In this document: one piece after another, positions 32,686 to 41,179 of the stretch
How positions within the stretch are numbered: the first letter of the stretch is position 1
Layout: every line of letters begins with the position of its first letter
From: UBA8752 sp002172485
GTDB taxonomy: Bacteria; Bacteroidota; Bacteroidia; Flavobacteriales_D; Sanyastnellaceae
Assembly: GCA_042089915.1 (NCBI GenBank)
Contig: JBELJZ010000002.1
Span: forward strand, 124,001 to 188,000
Length of the DNA: 64,000 nt
Reading direction: 5' to 3'
Made by a program: the position numbers and the translations under genes
Notes under the pieces: generated by a model
Told to the model about the DNA's origin: nothing
The model's input: only the letters and a program-made list of their open reading frames with translations
Databases searched by the model: none

Positions 32686-33642
32686 ATGCGTCATTTTCTC
32701 CTCCTCCTCGCGATCTGCACCACTGGAATGGTGGGCGCGCAGATGTCTGTCGCCCTTCGCATTGACCACAAAGCGGGTCAAGCGGAATTCGATAACGCCG
32801 GGCCGTGGACGACCCCGATGGGCGAAGTGGTGTTCATCGACCGGCTGGAATACTACTTGAGCATGTTGACCCTCGTGCACGACGGTGGGCAGGAAACGGC
32901 CATCGACGGGGCGTATGTTCTCGCAGACGGCTTCGTGGATGAGCTTCACACCCTCGGTGAAGTGGACGGGGTGGAGAACGTGGAAGCACTGAAATTCTTC
33001 GTGGGCATTGACCCGGACAACAACCACGCTGACCCCGCGGCGTGGCCTGCGGATCACCCGCTCGCGCCCCAAGTGCCGAGCATGCATTGGGGGTGGGCTT
33101 CTGGCTATCGTTTCGTGGCCTTAGAAGGCGGTGCAGGGGCGGCAGGCGATGTGGCCCACGAAATCCATGCTCTTGGAGACGACAACCATTTCCCAGGTGA
33201 GATGGAGGTCTTGGCCACCATCGAGAATGGGGTGCTGGTGCTGGACGTTGAAGCGGACATTTTCGGATTCTACAACCTGCTTTCTGTAGGGGATGGACTC
33301 ATCAACCACGGCGAGTACGCAGAGGCCATCTTGGTCTGCAACAACCTCGCGGGTGAGGTTTTCCGTCTGCCGGGCGCAGTTGGCGTTCAGGAGGATGCGC
33401 AGCGCGGGTTGGACTTTGTGTTGATTCCCATGGAAGGCGGTGCCGAGATTCGATTCGATGCGCCGCTCGAGGTTCCAGCCGAGGTGGTGTTGCTGGATGT
33501 GCTCGGCCGGCCTGTCCAACGGTTGGACGTGGCCGCAGGGGTTCAGCGCCACCGCATTGCGGATGTTCGCCCCGGTGCGTTCCTGATGTCCATTGAGACG
33601 GCCCACGACCGCACCACGCGGCGTTGGGTGCAGGGCCGATGA
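32686..33642 (+). CDS. MbnP-like secreted protein with T9SS-type C-terminal domain
   Basis: 318 residues. Signal peptide MRHFLLLLAICTTGMVGAQ. The body has the pattern of MbnP-like copper-binding-associated proteins: VVFIDRLEYYLSMLTL, ALKFFVGIDPDNNHADP and SMHWGWASGYRFVALEGG (the usual family form is MYWGWASGYRFVKLEG). The last 65 residues (VVLLDVLGRPVQRLDVAAG and GAFLMSI) resemble a T9SS sorting domain. Copper binding is only inferred from the family; MbnP partners such as a MauG-like cytochrome c peroxidase are not in the window. Divergent from thiL, convergent with uvrC. Confidence 0.8.
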   Translation: MRHFLLLLAICTTGMVGAQMSVALRIDHKAGQAEFDNAGPWTTPMGEVVFIDRLEYYLSMLTLVHDGGQETAIDGAYVLADGFVDELHTLGEVDGVENVEALKFFVGIDPDNNHADPAAWPADHPLAPQVPSMHWGWASGYRFVALEGGAGAAGDVAHEIHALGDDNHFPGEMEVLATIENGVLVLDVEADIFGFYNLLSVGDGLINHGEYAEAILVCNNLAGEVFRLPGAVGVQEDAQRGLDFVLIPMEGGAEIRFDAPLEVPAEVVLLDVLGRPVQRLDVAAGVQRHRIADVRPGAFLMSIETAHDRTTRRWVQGR

Positions 33643-33652
33643 CGGTGCTGCC

Positions 33653-35458
33653 CTATTGATCTTCGGCTGCCCACGCCCGGATGGCTTGGGCCACCTTGAG
33701 GTTGACCACCTTGAGCAACGCCTCCTCCCCAGCGGCTTTGATGGCATCCACCGTGCCAAACGCGGTCATGAGTTTGTGGCGGGTGGCGGGCCCGACGCCT
33801 GGAATGTCGTCGAGTGCACTGTGCAGGGCCGCGGAGCTCCGGCGCTTGCGGTGGTGGGACAGGGAGAAGCGGTGCGCTTCGTCCCGCATGCGCTGAATGA
33901 GCTTCAGGGATTCGGACCGCTTGTCGAGGTGCAGCGGAATGCTGTCCCCCGGGAAGTACAGTTCTTCCAGTCGTTTTGCAATGCCGATGATGGCGACCTG
34001 CCCCATGAGGCCCAGCCCTTCGAGGGCGGCGACCGCACTGGAGAGTTGGCCTTTTCCGCCGTCCACGATGATGAGCTGGGGCAGGGACAACCCTTCGTCC
34101 CGGAGCCGTTTGTAACGGCGGTGCACCACCTCGGCCATCGAGGCGAAATCGTCCGGCCCCTCCACGGTTTTGATGTTGAACTTCCGGTAGTCTGACTTGG
34201 AGGGCTTGGCCCGCTTGAAGACGACACAGGCCGAGGCGGGATGGGTGCCTTGGATGTTGGAGTTGTCGAAGCACTCGATGTGGACGGGCAATTCCTTCAG
34301 GTGCAGGTCGTTTTGCAGCGTCTCCATGATCCGGTTCTGCGCGGCTTCGGGGTCGACTTGCTCCTGCTGCTTCCGGCGGTCGAGCATGGTGTATTTGGCA
34401 TTGCGCTCGGACAATTCGATGAGCCGCTTCTTGTCACCGCGCTGCGGCACGTGCCATTTGACCTCCTCCACAATGGGCCGGACCGGGATGCTCGTGTAGA
34501 TCTCTGGACTGTGCAGTTGGGCGCGCCGTCGGAATTCGAGGATGCCGTATTCCAGCAATTCTTGGTCGCTTTCGTCGAGGCGCTTCCGGAGTTCGATGGT
34601 TTGGCCATGGACGATGCCCCCATTCATGACTTTCATGAAGTTGACATAGCCGGAAGTGGGGTCGCTCACCACGCTGTAGACCTCGACATCATGGATGCTC
34701 GGGTGCACCACCGTGCTCTTTGCTTGGAATTTCTCCAAGGCCTGCTTGTTGCGCTTGTGCCGCTCGGCGTCCTCAAAGGCGAAAGAGGCCGCAGCGGCTT
34801 TCATGGCTTTGGCCTGCTCGCGGATGAGGTCCTTGATGTTGCCGCGGAGGATGGTCCGGATGGCCTCAATGCCGGCATCGTAGTCGGCTTGACTTTGCTT
34901 GCCGACACAAGGGGCGAGGCAGTTGCCCATGTCGTATTCGAGGCAGGTGCGGAATTTGCCCGCGTCGATGTTCTTTTCGCTCAGGTCGTACTTGCACGTG
35001 CGCACCGGGTGCAGCTTGCGCACGATGTCCAGCACGGCGTGCATGGTCTTCACGGAAGTGTAGGGGCCGAAATATTCCGAGCCATTCCGAATGACTTGGC
35101 GCGTCGCATGCACACGGGGGAACCGCTCCTTCCGGATCACGATGGACGGGTACGTCTTGTCGTCTTTGAGTTCGATGTTGAACCGGGGCTGGTGCTCCTT
35201 GATGAGGTTGTTCTCGAGGAGGAGGGCGTCGACTTCCGTCTCGACCACGATGAACCGGATGTCGGCGATGCGTTGGACGAGCAGCCGTGTCTTGCCGTTT
35301 TCGTAAGTCTTCTTGCCGAAGTAGCTGGCTACGCGCTTTTTGAGGCTCTTCGCTTTGCCGATGTACAGGAGCGTGCCCTCCGCATCGCAATGCTGGTACA
35401 CGCCCGGCTTGTCAGGCAGGCGTTGCAGGATGCGTCGGATGTGCGGTGAGGCTTCCAC
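33653..35458 (-). CDS. uvrC: UvrC excinuclease subunit
   Basis: 601 residues. Makes both incisions around DNA damage with UvrB. N-terminal GIY-YIG nuclease (PGVYQHCDAEGTLLYIGKAK), central UVR helix (EDAERHKRNKQALEKFQAK), C-terminal RNase-H-like nuclease with ECFDNSNIQGTHP and IIVDGGKGQLSSA, and a helix-hairpin-helix end DDIPGVGPATRHKLM. The start is a GTG at 35458. Only 39 bases separate it from the divergent epimerase gene. Confidence 0.95.
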   Translation of the reverse strand: MEASPHIRRILQRLPDKPGVYQHCDAEGTLLYIGKAKSLKKRVASYFGKKTYENGKTRLLVQRIADIRFIVVETEVDALLLENNLIKEHQPRFNIELKDDKTYPSIVIRKERFPRVHATRQVIRNGSEYFGPYTSVKTMHAVLDIVRKLHPVRTCKYDLSEKNIDAGKFRTCLEYDMGNCLAPCVGKQSQADYDAGIEAIRTILRGNIKDLIREQAKAMKAAAASFAFEDAERHKRNKQALEKFQAKSTVVHPSIHDVEVYSVVSDPTSGYVNFMKVMNGGIVHGQTIELRKRLDESDQELLEYGILEFRRRAQLHSPEIYTSIPVRPIVEEVKWHVPQRGDKKRLIELSERNAKYTMLDRRKQQEQVDPEAAQNRIMETLQNDLHLKELPVHIECFDNSNIQGTHPASACVVFKRAKPSKSDYRKFNIKTVEGPDDFASMAEVVHRRYKRLRDEGLSLPQLIIVDGGKGQLSSAVAALEGLGLMGQVAIIGIAKRLEELYFPGDSIPLHLDKRSESLKLIQRMRDEAHRFSLSHHRKRRSSAALHSALDDIPGVGPATRHKLMTAFGTVDAIKAAGEEALLKVVNLKVAQAIRAWAAEDQ

Positions 35459-35483
35459 TTCAGCGGTGTTGTGAGGGGGAAGT

Positions 35484-35491
35484 TACCTTCG
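35484..35491 (+). promoter_or_regulatory. -7 box of the SDR gene
   Basis: TACCTTCG, one mismatch to TAnnTTTG, ends 7 bases before the ATG at 35498. Confidence 0.35.
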
Positions 35492-35497
35492 GCGGCC

Positions 35498-36571
35498 ATG
35501 ATGCAACCGACTCCGGGCCACGGCCCTTCCCGCGAATTGGTGACCGGTGCCACCGGATTGGTCGGCATGGAGCGCCTCGCATGGCGGATGGAGCGGGGTT
35601 GGTCAACCGTGGCTTTGCGCCGCAAAAGCAGCGATGTGGACCGGGTGGAACGCGGGTTGCGGGAGCGCTTGGGCGACCGTTTTGACGCGGCGTGGGCGGG
35701 CCTCGAATGGCGGGAAGCCGATTTGGACGACGTCTGGGCCTTGGAGGAGGCCATGCAAGGGTGCCATCGGGTGTTCCACGCTGCAGGCCGGGTCAGCTTT
35801 CAGCCAGGCGATGAGGCGGCCTTGAAGGCCGTCAATCATTTGGGCACGGACAATGTGGTGCATGCGGCGCTGGCCGCGGGCGTGCAGCGGCTGGTGCACA
35901 TCAGTTCTGTGGCGGCCCTCGGGCGGGCAGCCATCGATCCGGAGACCGGGGCGTTCCAGCCCGTGAGCGAGCAGTCAGATTGGGCAGAAGGCGCAGGAGC
36001 GTCTCCCTATGGCATCAGCAAGCACGCGGCCGAAATGGAAGTGTGGCGAGGCGAGGCCGAGGGCCTGTCCGTATTGGTGGTGAACCCCACGGTAATCCTT
36101 GGGGATGCCCGTTATGCGGAAAGCTCGGGCATGATTTTCCAGCGCGCCGCCAAGGGCAGCCGCTACTTTCCGATCGGGGGCAATGGGTTTGTCGGCGTCG
36201 CGGATGTGGCGGCCTCGGTGGCGGCCTTGGATGCCGCTGCGGATCAAGGGCGTGAGGGCATTCTCGGAGAGCGGTTCATCGTGTCCGCAGAAGATGTGTT
36301 GCACCGCGACGTGATGACTTGGGCGGCAGAGGGCCTCGGGGCCGCGCCACCATTGCGACCCCTGACCGGGTGGATGTTGGCGCTGGCATGGCGGGCGGCC
36401 AGGGTGGTCAGCGTGCTGACCGGGCGGCCTGCAGTCTTGACCCGGGACCTGGCCGAGAACACCCAAAAGGTGCACCGGTATGACACCTCCAAACTGCAAT
36501 CGGTCTTGCCGGACTTCCGGTTCACCTCCATTCAGGAGGTGATTCGGGAAGCGACCCGCATGGGGCGCTGA
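35498..36571 (+). CDS. NAD-dependent epimerase/dehydratase family protein (extended SDR)
   Basis: 357 residues. Rossmann motif LVTGATGLVGMERL near the N terminus, the active-site pair YGISKHAAE (Tyr and Lys), and a C-terminal segment LPDFRFTSIQEVIREA typical of this SDR group. It probably reduces or epimerises a nucleotide sugar or a related substrate, but the substrate cannot be told. Two ATGs in tandem (35498 and 35501) and an upstream GTG are possible starts. In related genomes this gene lies next to uvrC and the DUF4296-dihydroorotase pair, as here. Confidence 0.85.
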   Translation: MMQPTPGHGPSRELVTGATGLVGMERLAWRMERGWSTVALRRKSSDVDRVERGLRERLGDRFDAAWAGLEWREADLDDVWALEEAMQGCHRVFHAAGRVSFQPGDEAALKAVNHLGTDNVVHAALAAGVQRLVHISSVAALGRAAIDPETGAFQPVSEQSDWAEGAGASPYGISKHAAEMEVWRGEAEGLSVLVVNPTVILGDARYAESSGMIFQRAAKGSRYFPIGGNGFVGVADVAASVAALDAAADQGREGILGERFIVSAEDVLHRDVMTWAAEGLGAAPPLRPLTGWMLALAWRAARVVSVLTGRPAVLTRDLAENTQKVHRYDTSKLQSVLPDFRFTSIQEVIREATRMGR

Positions 36572-36591
36572 GGCTCAGTACCACTGGCCGT

Positions 36592-36942
36592 TCAGCGCAT
36601 GGAGTCCAAGTGGGCCTGCACGTCTTTCAGCAGAACAGGCAGTGCTTCTGGTTGGCTGTACCACCATTCGTAGGTGGCGGTGAAGGCTGAGTCTGTGACA
36701 CCTGCCGCTTCGAGGATTTGGGCGCGGTGCATCGCGCGGGTCCGGTCCCGGTCGCCCTTGAGCATGTGCTGTCGGTGGGCCGCTTCGAGCAGTTGGATTT
36801 CCGCATGCAGGGCAATGAACGCTTCGCGCTCAACGAAGGCGTCCGGTTGGGGCGGCACGTCGCGTTGCGCACGCGGATCGCATCCGGTGAGGATGAGCCC
36901 GCCCCATGCGAGCCAACAGCCGAGGGCACGCCAAGAGATCAT
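36592..36942 (-). CDS. DUF4296 lipoprotein
   Basis: 116 residues. N-terminal lipoprotein signal with lipobox ILTGC (Cys near residue 20), then a helical DUF4296-type domain (AEIQLLEAAHRQHMLKGDRD, YEWWYSQPEALPVLLKDV). ATG 36942 overlaps the dihydroorotase stop by 4 bases; the longer open frame upstream runs inside pyrC and is not coding. The tie to dihydroorotase is common in Bacteroidota, but the function is unknown. Confidence 0.82.
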   Translation of the reverse strand: MISWRALGCWLAWGGLILTGCDPRAQRDVPPQPDAFVEREAFIALHAEIQLLEAAHRQHMLKGDRDRTRAMHRAQILEAAGVTDSAFTATYEWWYSQPEALPVLLKDVQAHLDSMR

Positions 36943-38318
36943 CGGGCGAATTCTAGGCGGCGTCCGGGGAGCGATTCGCCGTCGGCGGGTTCGATGACGC
37001 GTTCTCCGTCCCACACTTGGACCCCATTGACCCACGTGCCCGCCACGCGGGCCGAGAAGGTGTCGCCGGTGAAGGGCGACCAACCGCATTTGCTGAGAAT
37101 GCCGGAGTCGGTGACGGTCCACGGGGAATTCGGGTCCACCAGAACGAAGTCGGCGGCATAGCCGGGACGGAGGAATCCGCGGTCGGGGATGTCAAACAGC
37201 TCGGCCACGCGGTGCGCGGTGAGGCGCGGGATGTCGGTCAGGTCGAGCCAGCCTTGGGCGACGCCTTCGTACAGGGCGACCAGAGCGTGTTGGACAAGGG
37301 GTCCGCCAGAGGGCGCCTTCCAATAGTGGTTGGCCTTTTCGGCGACCGTGTGGGGGGCGTGGTCGGTGGCGAGGACGTCGATGGCGCCACCGGGCTTGAG
37401 GGCGGCGCGGACGGCGGCCCGGTCCTCGGCGGTCTTGACCGCAGGATTCCATTTGATGCGCGTCCCGCGTTCGGCGTAGTCGGCATCCGTGAACCACAGG
37501 TGGTGGGTGCAGGCTTCGGCCGTGACGCGCTTTTCCGAAAGGGGCTTGCTGCCGTCAAACAGGCCGAGTTCCTTGGCCGTCGAGATGTGCAGGACGTGCA
37601 GCCGCGCCCCGGTTCGGGTGGCGAGTTCGACGGCCCGGGAAGAGCTGCGATAGCAAGCCTCGGCGCTGCGGATGATGGGGTGTTGTCCAATGGGCACCTC
37701 ATCGCCGAATTGGGCCTTGGCGGCGGCGGCGTTGGTCCGAATGGTCGCCTCGTCCTCGCAGTGGGTGGCAATCAACATGGGGCACTCCTTGAAAATGCCC
37801 TCGAGGACGGTGGCGTCATCGACCAGCATGTCGCCGGTGGAGCTGCCCATGAAGACCTTCACTCCGCACACCCGTTTCGGGTCGGTCTGGAGCACTTCGT
37901 CGAGGTTGCCGTTGGAGGCGCCCATGAAGAAGCTGTAGTTCGCCGGGCTCACCTCGCCTGCACGGTCGTACTTGTCCTGGAGCAGGTCCTGCGTCAAGGC
38001 CTGCGGGACCGTATTGGGCATCTCCATGAAGGTGGTGATGCCGCCGGCCACAGCAGCGCGGGATTCGGTGGCGATCTCCGCCTTGTGGGTCAACCCCGGC
38101 TCGCGGAAGTGCACCTGGTCGTCGATCATGCCAGGCAACAGGTGAAGCCCGGTGCAGTCGTGGCGCCGTGCTTGTGTTGCGGCCTGCGCAATGCTGGGGT
38201 CAGCGCTGAGGTGGAGGTCGGGACCGACGGCGAGGATGCGGTCATCCTGAATGAGCAAGTCGGCCTTTTCGACGCGCCCTTCGTGGACGAGGGTGGCGCC
38301 GGAAAACAGGTGGGTCAT
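36939..38318 (-). CDS. pyrC: Dihydroorotase
   Basis: 459 residues. Third step of pyrimidine synthesis, ring closure of carbamoyl aspartate. Motifs: MIDDQVHFREPGLTHKAEI near residue 60, the carbamylated-Lys region VKVFMGSSTGD, ATHCEDE, LHVLHIST and ATDHAPHT. The usual metal motif DxHxHxR reads DDQVHFR here, so the first metal His is Gln. I recall the same DDQVHFREPG form in other Bacteroidota, so it is probably a family trait and not a defect. Overlaps its neighbours by 4 bases on both sides. Confidence 0.92.
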   Translation of the reverse strand: MTHLFSGATLVHEGRVEKADLLIQDDRILAVGPDLHLSADPSIAQAATQARRHDCTGLHLLPGMIDDQVHFREPGLTHKAEIATESRAAVAGGITTFMEMPNTVPQALTQDLLQDKYDRAGEVSPANYSFFMGASNGNLDEVLQTDPKRVCGVKVFMGSSTGDMLVDDATVLEGIFKECPMLIATHCEDEATIRTNAAAAKAQFGDEVPIGQHPIIRSAEACYRSSSRAVELATRTGARLHVLHISTAKELGLFDGSKPLSEKRVTAEACTHHLWFTDADYAERGTRIKWNPAVKTAEDRAAVRAALKPGGAIDVLATDHAPHTVAEKANHYWKAPSGGPLVQHALVALYEGVAQGWLDLTDIPRLTAHRVAELFDIPDRGFLRPGYAADFVLVDPNSPWTVTDSGILSKCGWSPFTGDTFSARVAGTWVNGVQVWDGERVIEPADGESLPGRRLEFAR

Positions 38319-39058
38319 GCGGTGGGTGTGGCAGGTTGGATGTCGAATCGGCGCATCTGCAGGACGCCGAGGAAGGCCTCCCGGAAGATGTTGAGGCTCA
38401 TTTTGGATGTGCCGAATTCCCGGTCAATGAAGGTGATGGGCACTTCGGCAATGTCGAATCCGAGCTGTCGCGCATTGTATTTCATCTCAATCTGGAAGGC
38501 GTATCCCACAAAGTGAATGTGGTCCAGTCGGATGGCTCGCAGGGTCTTCGCTCGGTAACACTTGAATCCTGCGGTGGGGTCTTTGACGCCGAGACCGAGA
38601 ACGGTGTTGACATAGAGGGATGCGCCGTAGCTCATGGCAATGCGGTGCCACGGCCAATTGGAGACACCGCCACCCTGGGTATATCGCGACCCCACGGCCA
38701 CGCCTGCGCCATCCATGCAGGCTTCCCGCAGGCGCTCGAGGTCCTTGGGGTTGTGGCTGAAATCGGCGTCCATCTCAAAGAGGTAATCGTACCCTTCGGC
38801 GAGCCCCCATTTGAATCCGGCGATGTAGGCCGTGCCCAGTCCGAGTTTGCCGGAACGCTCCAGAAGGTGAATCCGCCCCGGATGGTTGTCCTGTGCTTCA
38901 CGCACCAAGTCTGCCGTCCCATCGGGCGACCCGTCATCGACCACCAGCACATGGAACGGCTCGCCGCGCTGGGGAACCAGGCCCATCACGGTGTCGAGCA
39001 TCCGGACGATGTTCTCTTTTTCGTTGTAGGTGGGGATGATGACGAGGCTGTCGGACAC
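38315..39058 (-). CDS. Polyprenol monophosphomannose synthase-like glycosyltransferase (GT2)
   Basis: 247 residues. IIPTYNEKENIVRML, VVDDGSPDGTADLV, the DXD-type EMDADFSHNPKDL and RYTQGGGVSNWPW are the marks of DPM1-like GT2 enzymes that move mannose or another sugar from a nucleotide to a polyprenyl phosphate. No membrane helix follows the catalytic domain. It is first in the coupled set with pyrC and DUF4296. The sugar is not certain. Confidence 0.88.
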   Translation of the reverse strand: MSDSLVIIPTYNEKENIVRMLDTVMGLVPQRGEPFHVLVVDDGSPDGTADLVREAQDNHPGRIHLLERSGKLGLGTAYIAGFKWGLAEGYDYLFEMDADFSHNPKDLERLREACMDGAGVAVGSRYTQGGGVSNWPWHRIAMSYGASLYVNTVLGLGVKDPTAGFKCYRAKTLRAIRLDHIHFVGYAFQIEMKYNARQLGFDIAEVPITFIDREFGTSKMSLNIFREAFLGVLQMRRFDIQPATPTA

Positions 39059-39079
39059 GTGGAAGGGGCGTTGCTTGGA

Positions 39080-40072
39080 TTACAGGCTCATGCGAAGGAG
39101 GTTCAACTCTTCGCGGTCGAGGGCCCGCCAGTGGCCGCGGGGGAGGTCCTTCTTGGTCAGGGGACCGAGGGCCGTGCGGTCCAGACGTTCGACCTCGTAT
39201 CCGAGGTGCTCGAGGAGCATGGTCAAGGCCTTGGGTCGATTCGAATGGATTTCAACCCCGATTTCCTTGGGCCGCTTGCCGCCATCGATCCACTCCGCGG
39301 AGGAGACTTTGATGTAGCCCCGCTCGGTTTCCACGCCCTCCACCATGGTGGCGAGGTGCTCGTGTCGGATGGGTTGGCGCAAGGTGACGTGATAGAGCTG
39401 GCGGATTTTGGTGCCCTGTGCGCGCATGCGGTCGGCGAGCTCCGGGTCATTGGTGAACAGCACCAGGCCCGTGTCCATGCGCTCCATTTTGTCCACTGGA
39501 AGCACGACTTCCCGGGTCGCGTTCTTGATGAGGTCCATCACGGTCCGACGGCCTTGCTTGTCGCCCGCGGTGCCCAGGAAATTCTTGGGCTTGTTCAGGA
39601 CGATGTACTGTTTCTTCTCCGGCTTGATGCGCTGGCCCTCCACGACGACTTCATCCGTGGGGTGAACCTTGGTGCCCAGTTCGGTGACCACGTTTCCATT
39701 GACGGTGACTGCACCGGCGGTGATCAACAAGTCGGCTTCGCGGCGGACGCAGACGCCGGCATTGGCGATGAATTTGTTGAGGCGCAACGGAGCATCTGCA
39801 TCCTTGAGCGGCGTGCGGCGCTTCGGGCGTTGTGGTCCTCCATGGCGGCGGGCGCCGGGCCCTGAACTTTGGCCACCACGGCCGCCGTGTTTGCCGCGTT
39901 TTGCAGGTCCATCGGAACGGCCGGGTGCGGTCCGGTCCAATTTGGCGTCAGACAGGTTCTTCCGCGAACCGAAGCCCCGCTTGTCCTCCCCGGATGCAGG
40001 GCCTGAACGGCGGTTGGGGTTGTTGGCGCGGCCGGTGCGTTGCGGCTTGCGGGAACGTGGGCGATTGGACAT
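39080..40072 (-). CDS. Pseudouridine synthase homologue (RsuA/RluB family) with altered catalytic motif
   Basis: 330 residues. Residues 1-90 are a basic Arg/Gly/Pro-rich tail, likely disordered and RNA-binding. An S4 domain follows (LRLNKFIANAGVCVRREAD, from about 96), then the synthase domain with YIVLNKPKNFLGTAGD, RQLYHVTLRQPI and a typical end TKKDLPRGHWRAL. However, the invariant catalytic motif GRLD reads DKME (194-197), replacing Asp by Glu, and the later NRIVRRIFE-type segment reads NRPKALTMLLE. If the frame is right, the enzyme may be inactive or changed. ATG 40072 is preferred to a TTG at 40099; a perfect TAnnTTTG box lies at 40097-40104. Confidence 0.85.
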   Translation of the reverse strand: MSNRPRSRKPQRTGRANNPNRRSGPASGEDKRGFGSRKNLSDAKLDRTAPGRSDGPAKRGKHGGRGGQSSGPGARRHGGPQRPKRRTPLKDADAPLRLNKFIANAGVCVRREADLLITAGAVTVNGNVVTELGTKVHPTDEVVVEGQRIKPEKKQYIVLNKPKNFLGTAGDKQGRRTVMDLIKNATREVVLPVDKMERMDTGLVLFTNDPELADRMRAQGTKIRQLYHVTLRQPIRHEHLATMVEGVETERGYIKVSSAEWIDGGKRPKEIGVEIHSNRPKALTMLLEHLGYEVERLDRTALGPLTKKDLPRGHWRALDREELNLLRMSL

Positions 40073-40096
40073 GTGGGGCGAATGCGGCGTGGCCGT

Positions 40097-40104
40097 CAAA
40101 GATA
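40097..40104 (-). promoter_or_regulatory. -7 box of the pseudouridine synthase gene
   Basis: TATCTTTG on the minus strand, a full match to TAnnTTTG, 24 bases upstream of the ATG. It overlaps the alternative TTG start, which argues against that start. No clear -33 element. Confidence 0.5.
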
Positions 40105-40143
40105 CGGCAGGTCCTGCGCGGCTTTTGGAGGTCCCCGCGGGGA

Positions 40144-41139
40144 TCAGCGGCTGGGTGCGATTCGCACGCGCTCGTCGGTTCCCGCTGCACCACCACGGCC
40201 GAACAAGTAGGCGAGGGTGACTCCCCGCTCGAGGAAGGTCATCGCGTGGCGGGCCCGGCTGGCGTCAAGTTGTGCAGCGGCCAGCCCTTCGACCACCGGG
40301 GTCTCTCCGCTGAGGTCACTGGATGCGAGGAATCGGCTGTTGCCCACGGAGATGCCACCACCTTGGACGCGGGCAAGGGCCCTGAAGCGTCCCCATTGGA
40401 GCCACATTCCCACACTGGCGCTTGCACCGGATCCGCTGATGTGCCAGTAGTGTTTGGTGCGGACCCCTTCCCAGCGCACATCGGTGGCGCACAGGACCAC
40501 CCCGAGGCTGGCCGCCCCTTGCAGGCCCCAACGGAATTTTCGGTTGGCCGTGTCCCACGTTTGGCGGGTGCGGGCAGCGCGCCCGAATTCCACGTCGCGT
40601 TCGAGGGCGATGCGGATGAAGTTGAGGCCGTCGGAGTGCTCGAAGTTGAAGTCCCGCCACGCCCAATCGAAGGAGCTGCGGTCGTATTGGACCCCGTTGA
40701 CGGTGCCGCTGGCCAGGTGAATGGCGTGTGGCACTTTGTACTTCAGGTGGTCCCAACCGGCGCTGACCCACAGTGCGCCGCGGCGGCCATCGCGGACACG
40801 CCGCCCGACCCGGGCGTTGAACTGTGGAATGGTGAAAGCGGTAGGGTTGAGGTGGATTTTCGGGTCAAAGGCCGCCGGCATGTCGGTGGCTTGGATGTCG
40901 TGGAGCGTGAGGTCAATGCCCGGCCCCACAAACCGGATGTCCGTCTGTCCGTATTGGGCGCGATGGTATCCCCAATGGACATACCATTTGGCCTCCGCCT
41001 TGGGGGTATCGACCCACCCGATGGCCTGTCCCATGGCCCGGCTTCCCGTTTGGGCATGGAGGGCACTTGCAGCGCAGGACAGGAGCAGCATCCAAAGCCA
41101 AGGGGCGCGTTTGCAAAGCCGAGTGGGACGGGGGCACAT
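40144..41139 (-). CDS. Putative outer-membrane beta-barrel protein, function unknown
   Basis: 331 residues. A basic N terminus and hydrophobic stretch APWLWMLLLSCAASALHAQ form a signal peptide. The mature part has alternating strands with many aromatic residues (WYVHWGYHRAQYGQTDIRF, VGMWLQWGRFRALARV), as in Bacteroidota outer-membrane barrels. No diagnostic motif. ATG 41139 is chosen since the longer open frame would run into the divergent YraN-like gene. A TACTTTCG box (41147-41154, minus) lies 7 bases upstream. Confidence 0.7.
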   Translation of the reverse strand: MCPRPTRLCKRAPWLWMLLLSCAASALHAQTGSRAMGQAIGWVDTPKAEAKWYVHWGYHRAQYGQTDIRFVGPGIDLTLHDIQATDMPAAFDPKIHLNPTAFTIPQFNARVGRRVRDGRRGALWVSAGWDHLKYKVPHAIHLASGTVNGVQYDRSSFDWAWRDFNFEHSDGLNFIRIALERDVEFGRAARTRQTWDTANRKFRWGLQGAASLGVVLCATDVRWEGVRTKHYWHISGSGASASVGMWLQWGRFRALARVQGGGISVGNSRFLASSDLSGETPVVEGLAAAQLDASRARHAMTFLERGVTLAYLFGRGGAAGTDERVRIAPSR

Positions 41140-41179
41140 GGAGCGGCGAAAGTAGGGGTTTCTCTGACCGGACCTGCCG

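Noticed and set aside
40133..40142. Perfect CCCCGCGGGG palindrome at the end of the outer-membrane protein gene
   Set aside because: Too short, no loop or T-tract, easily expected at this GC content.
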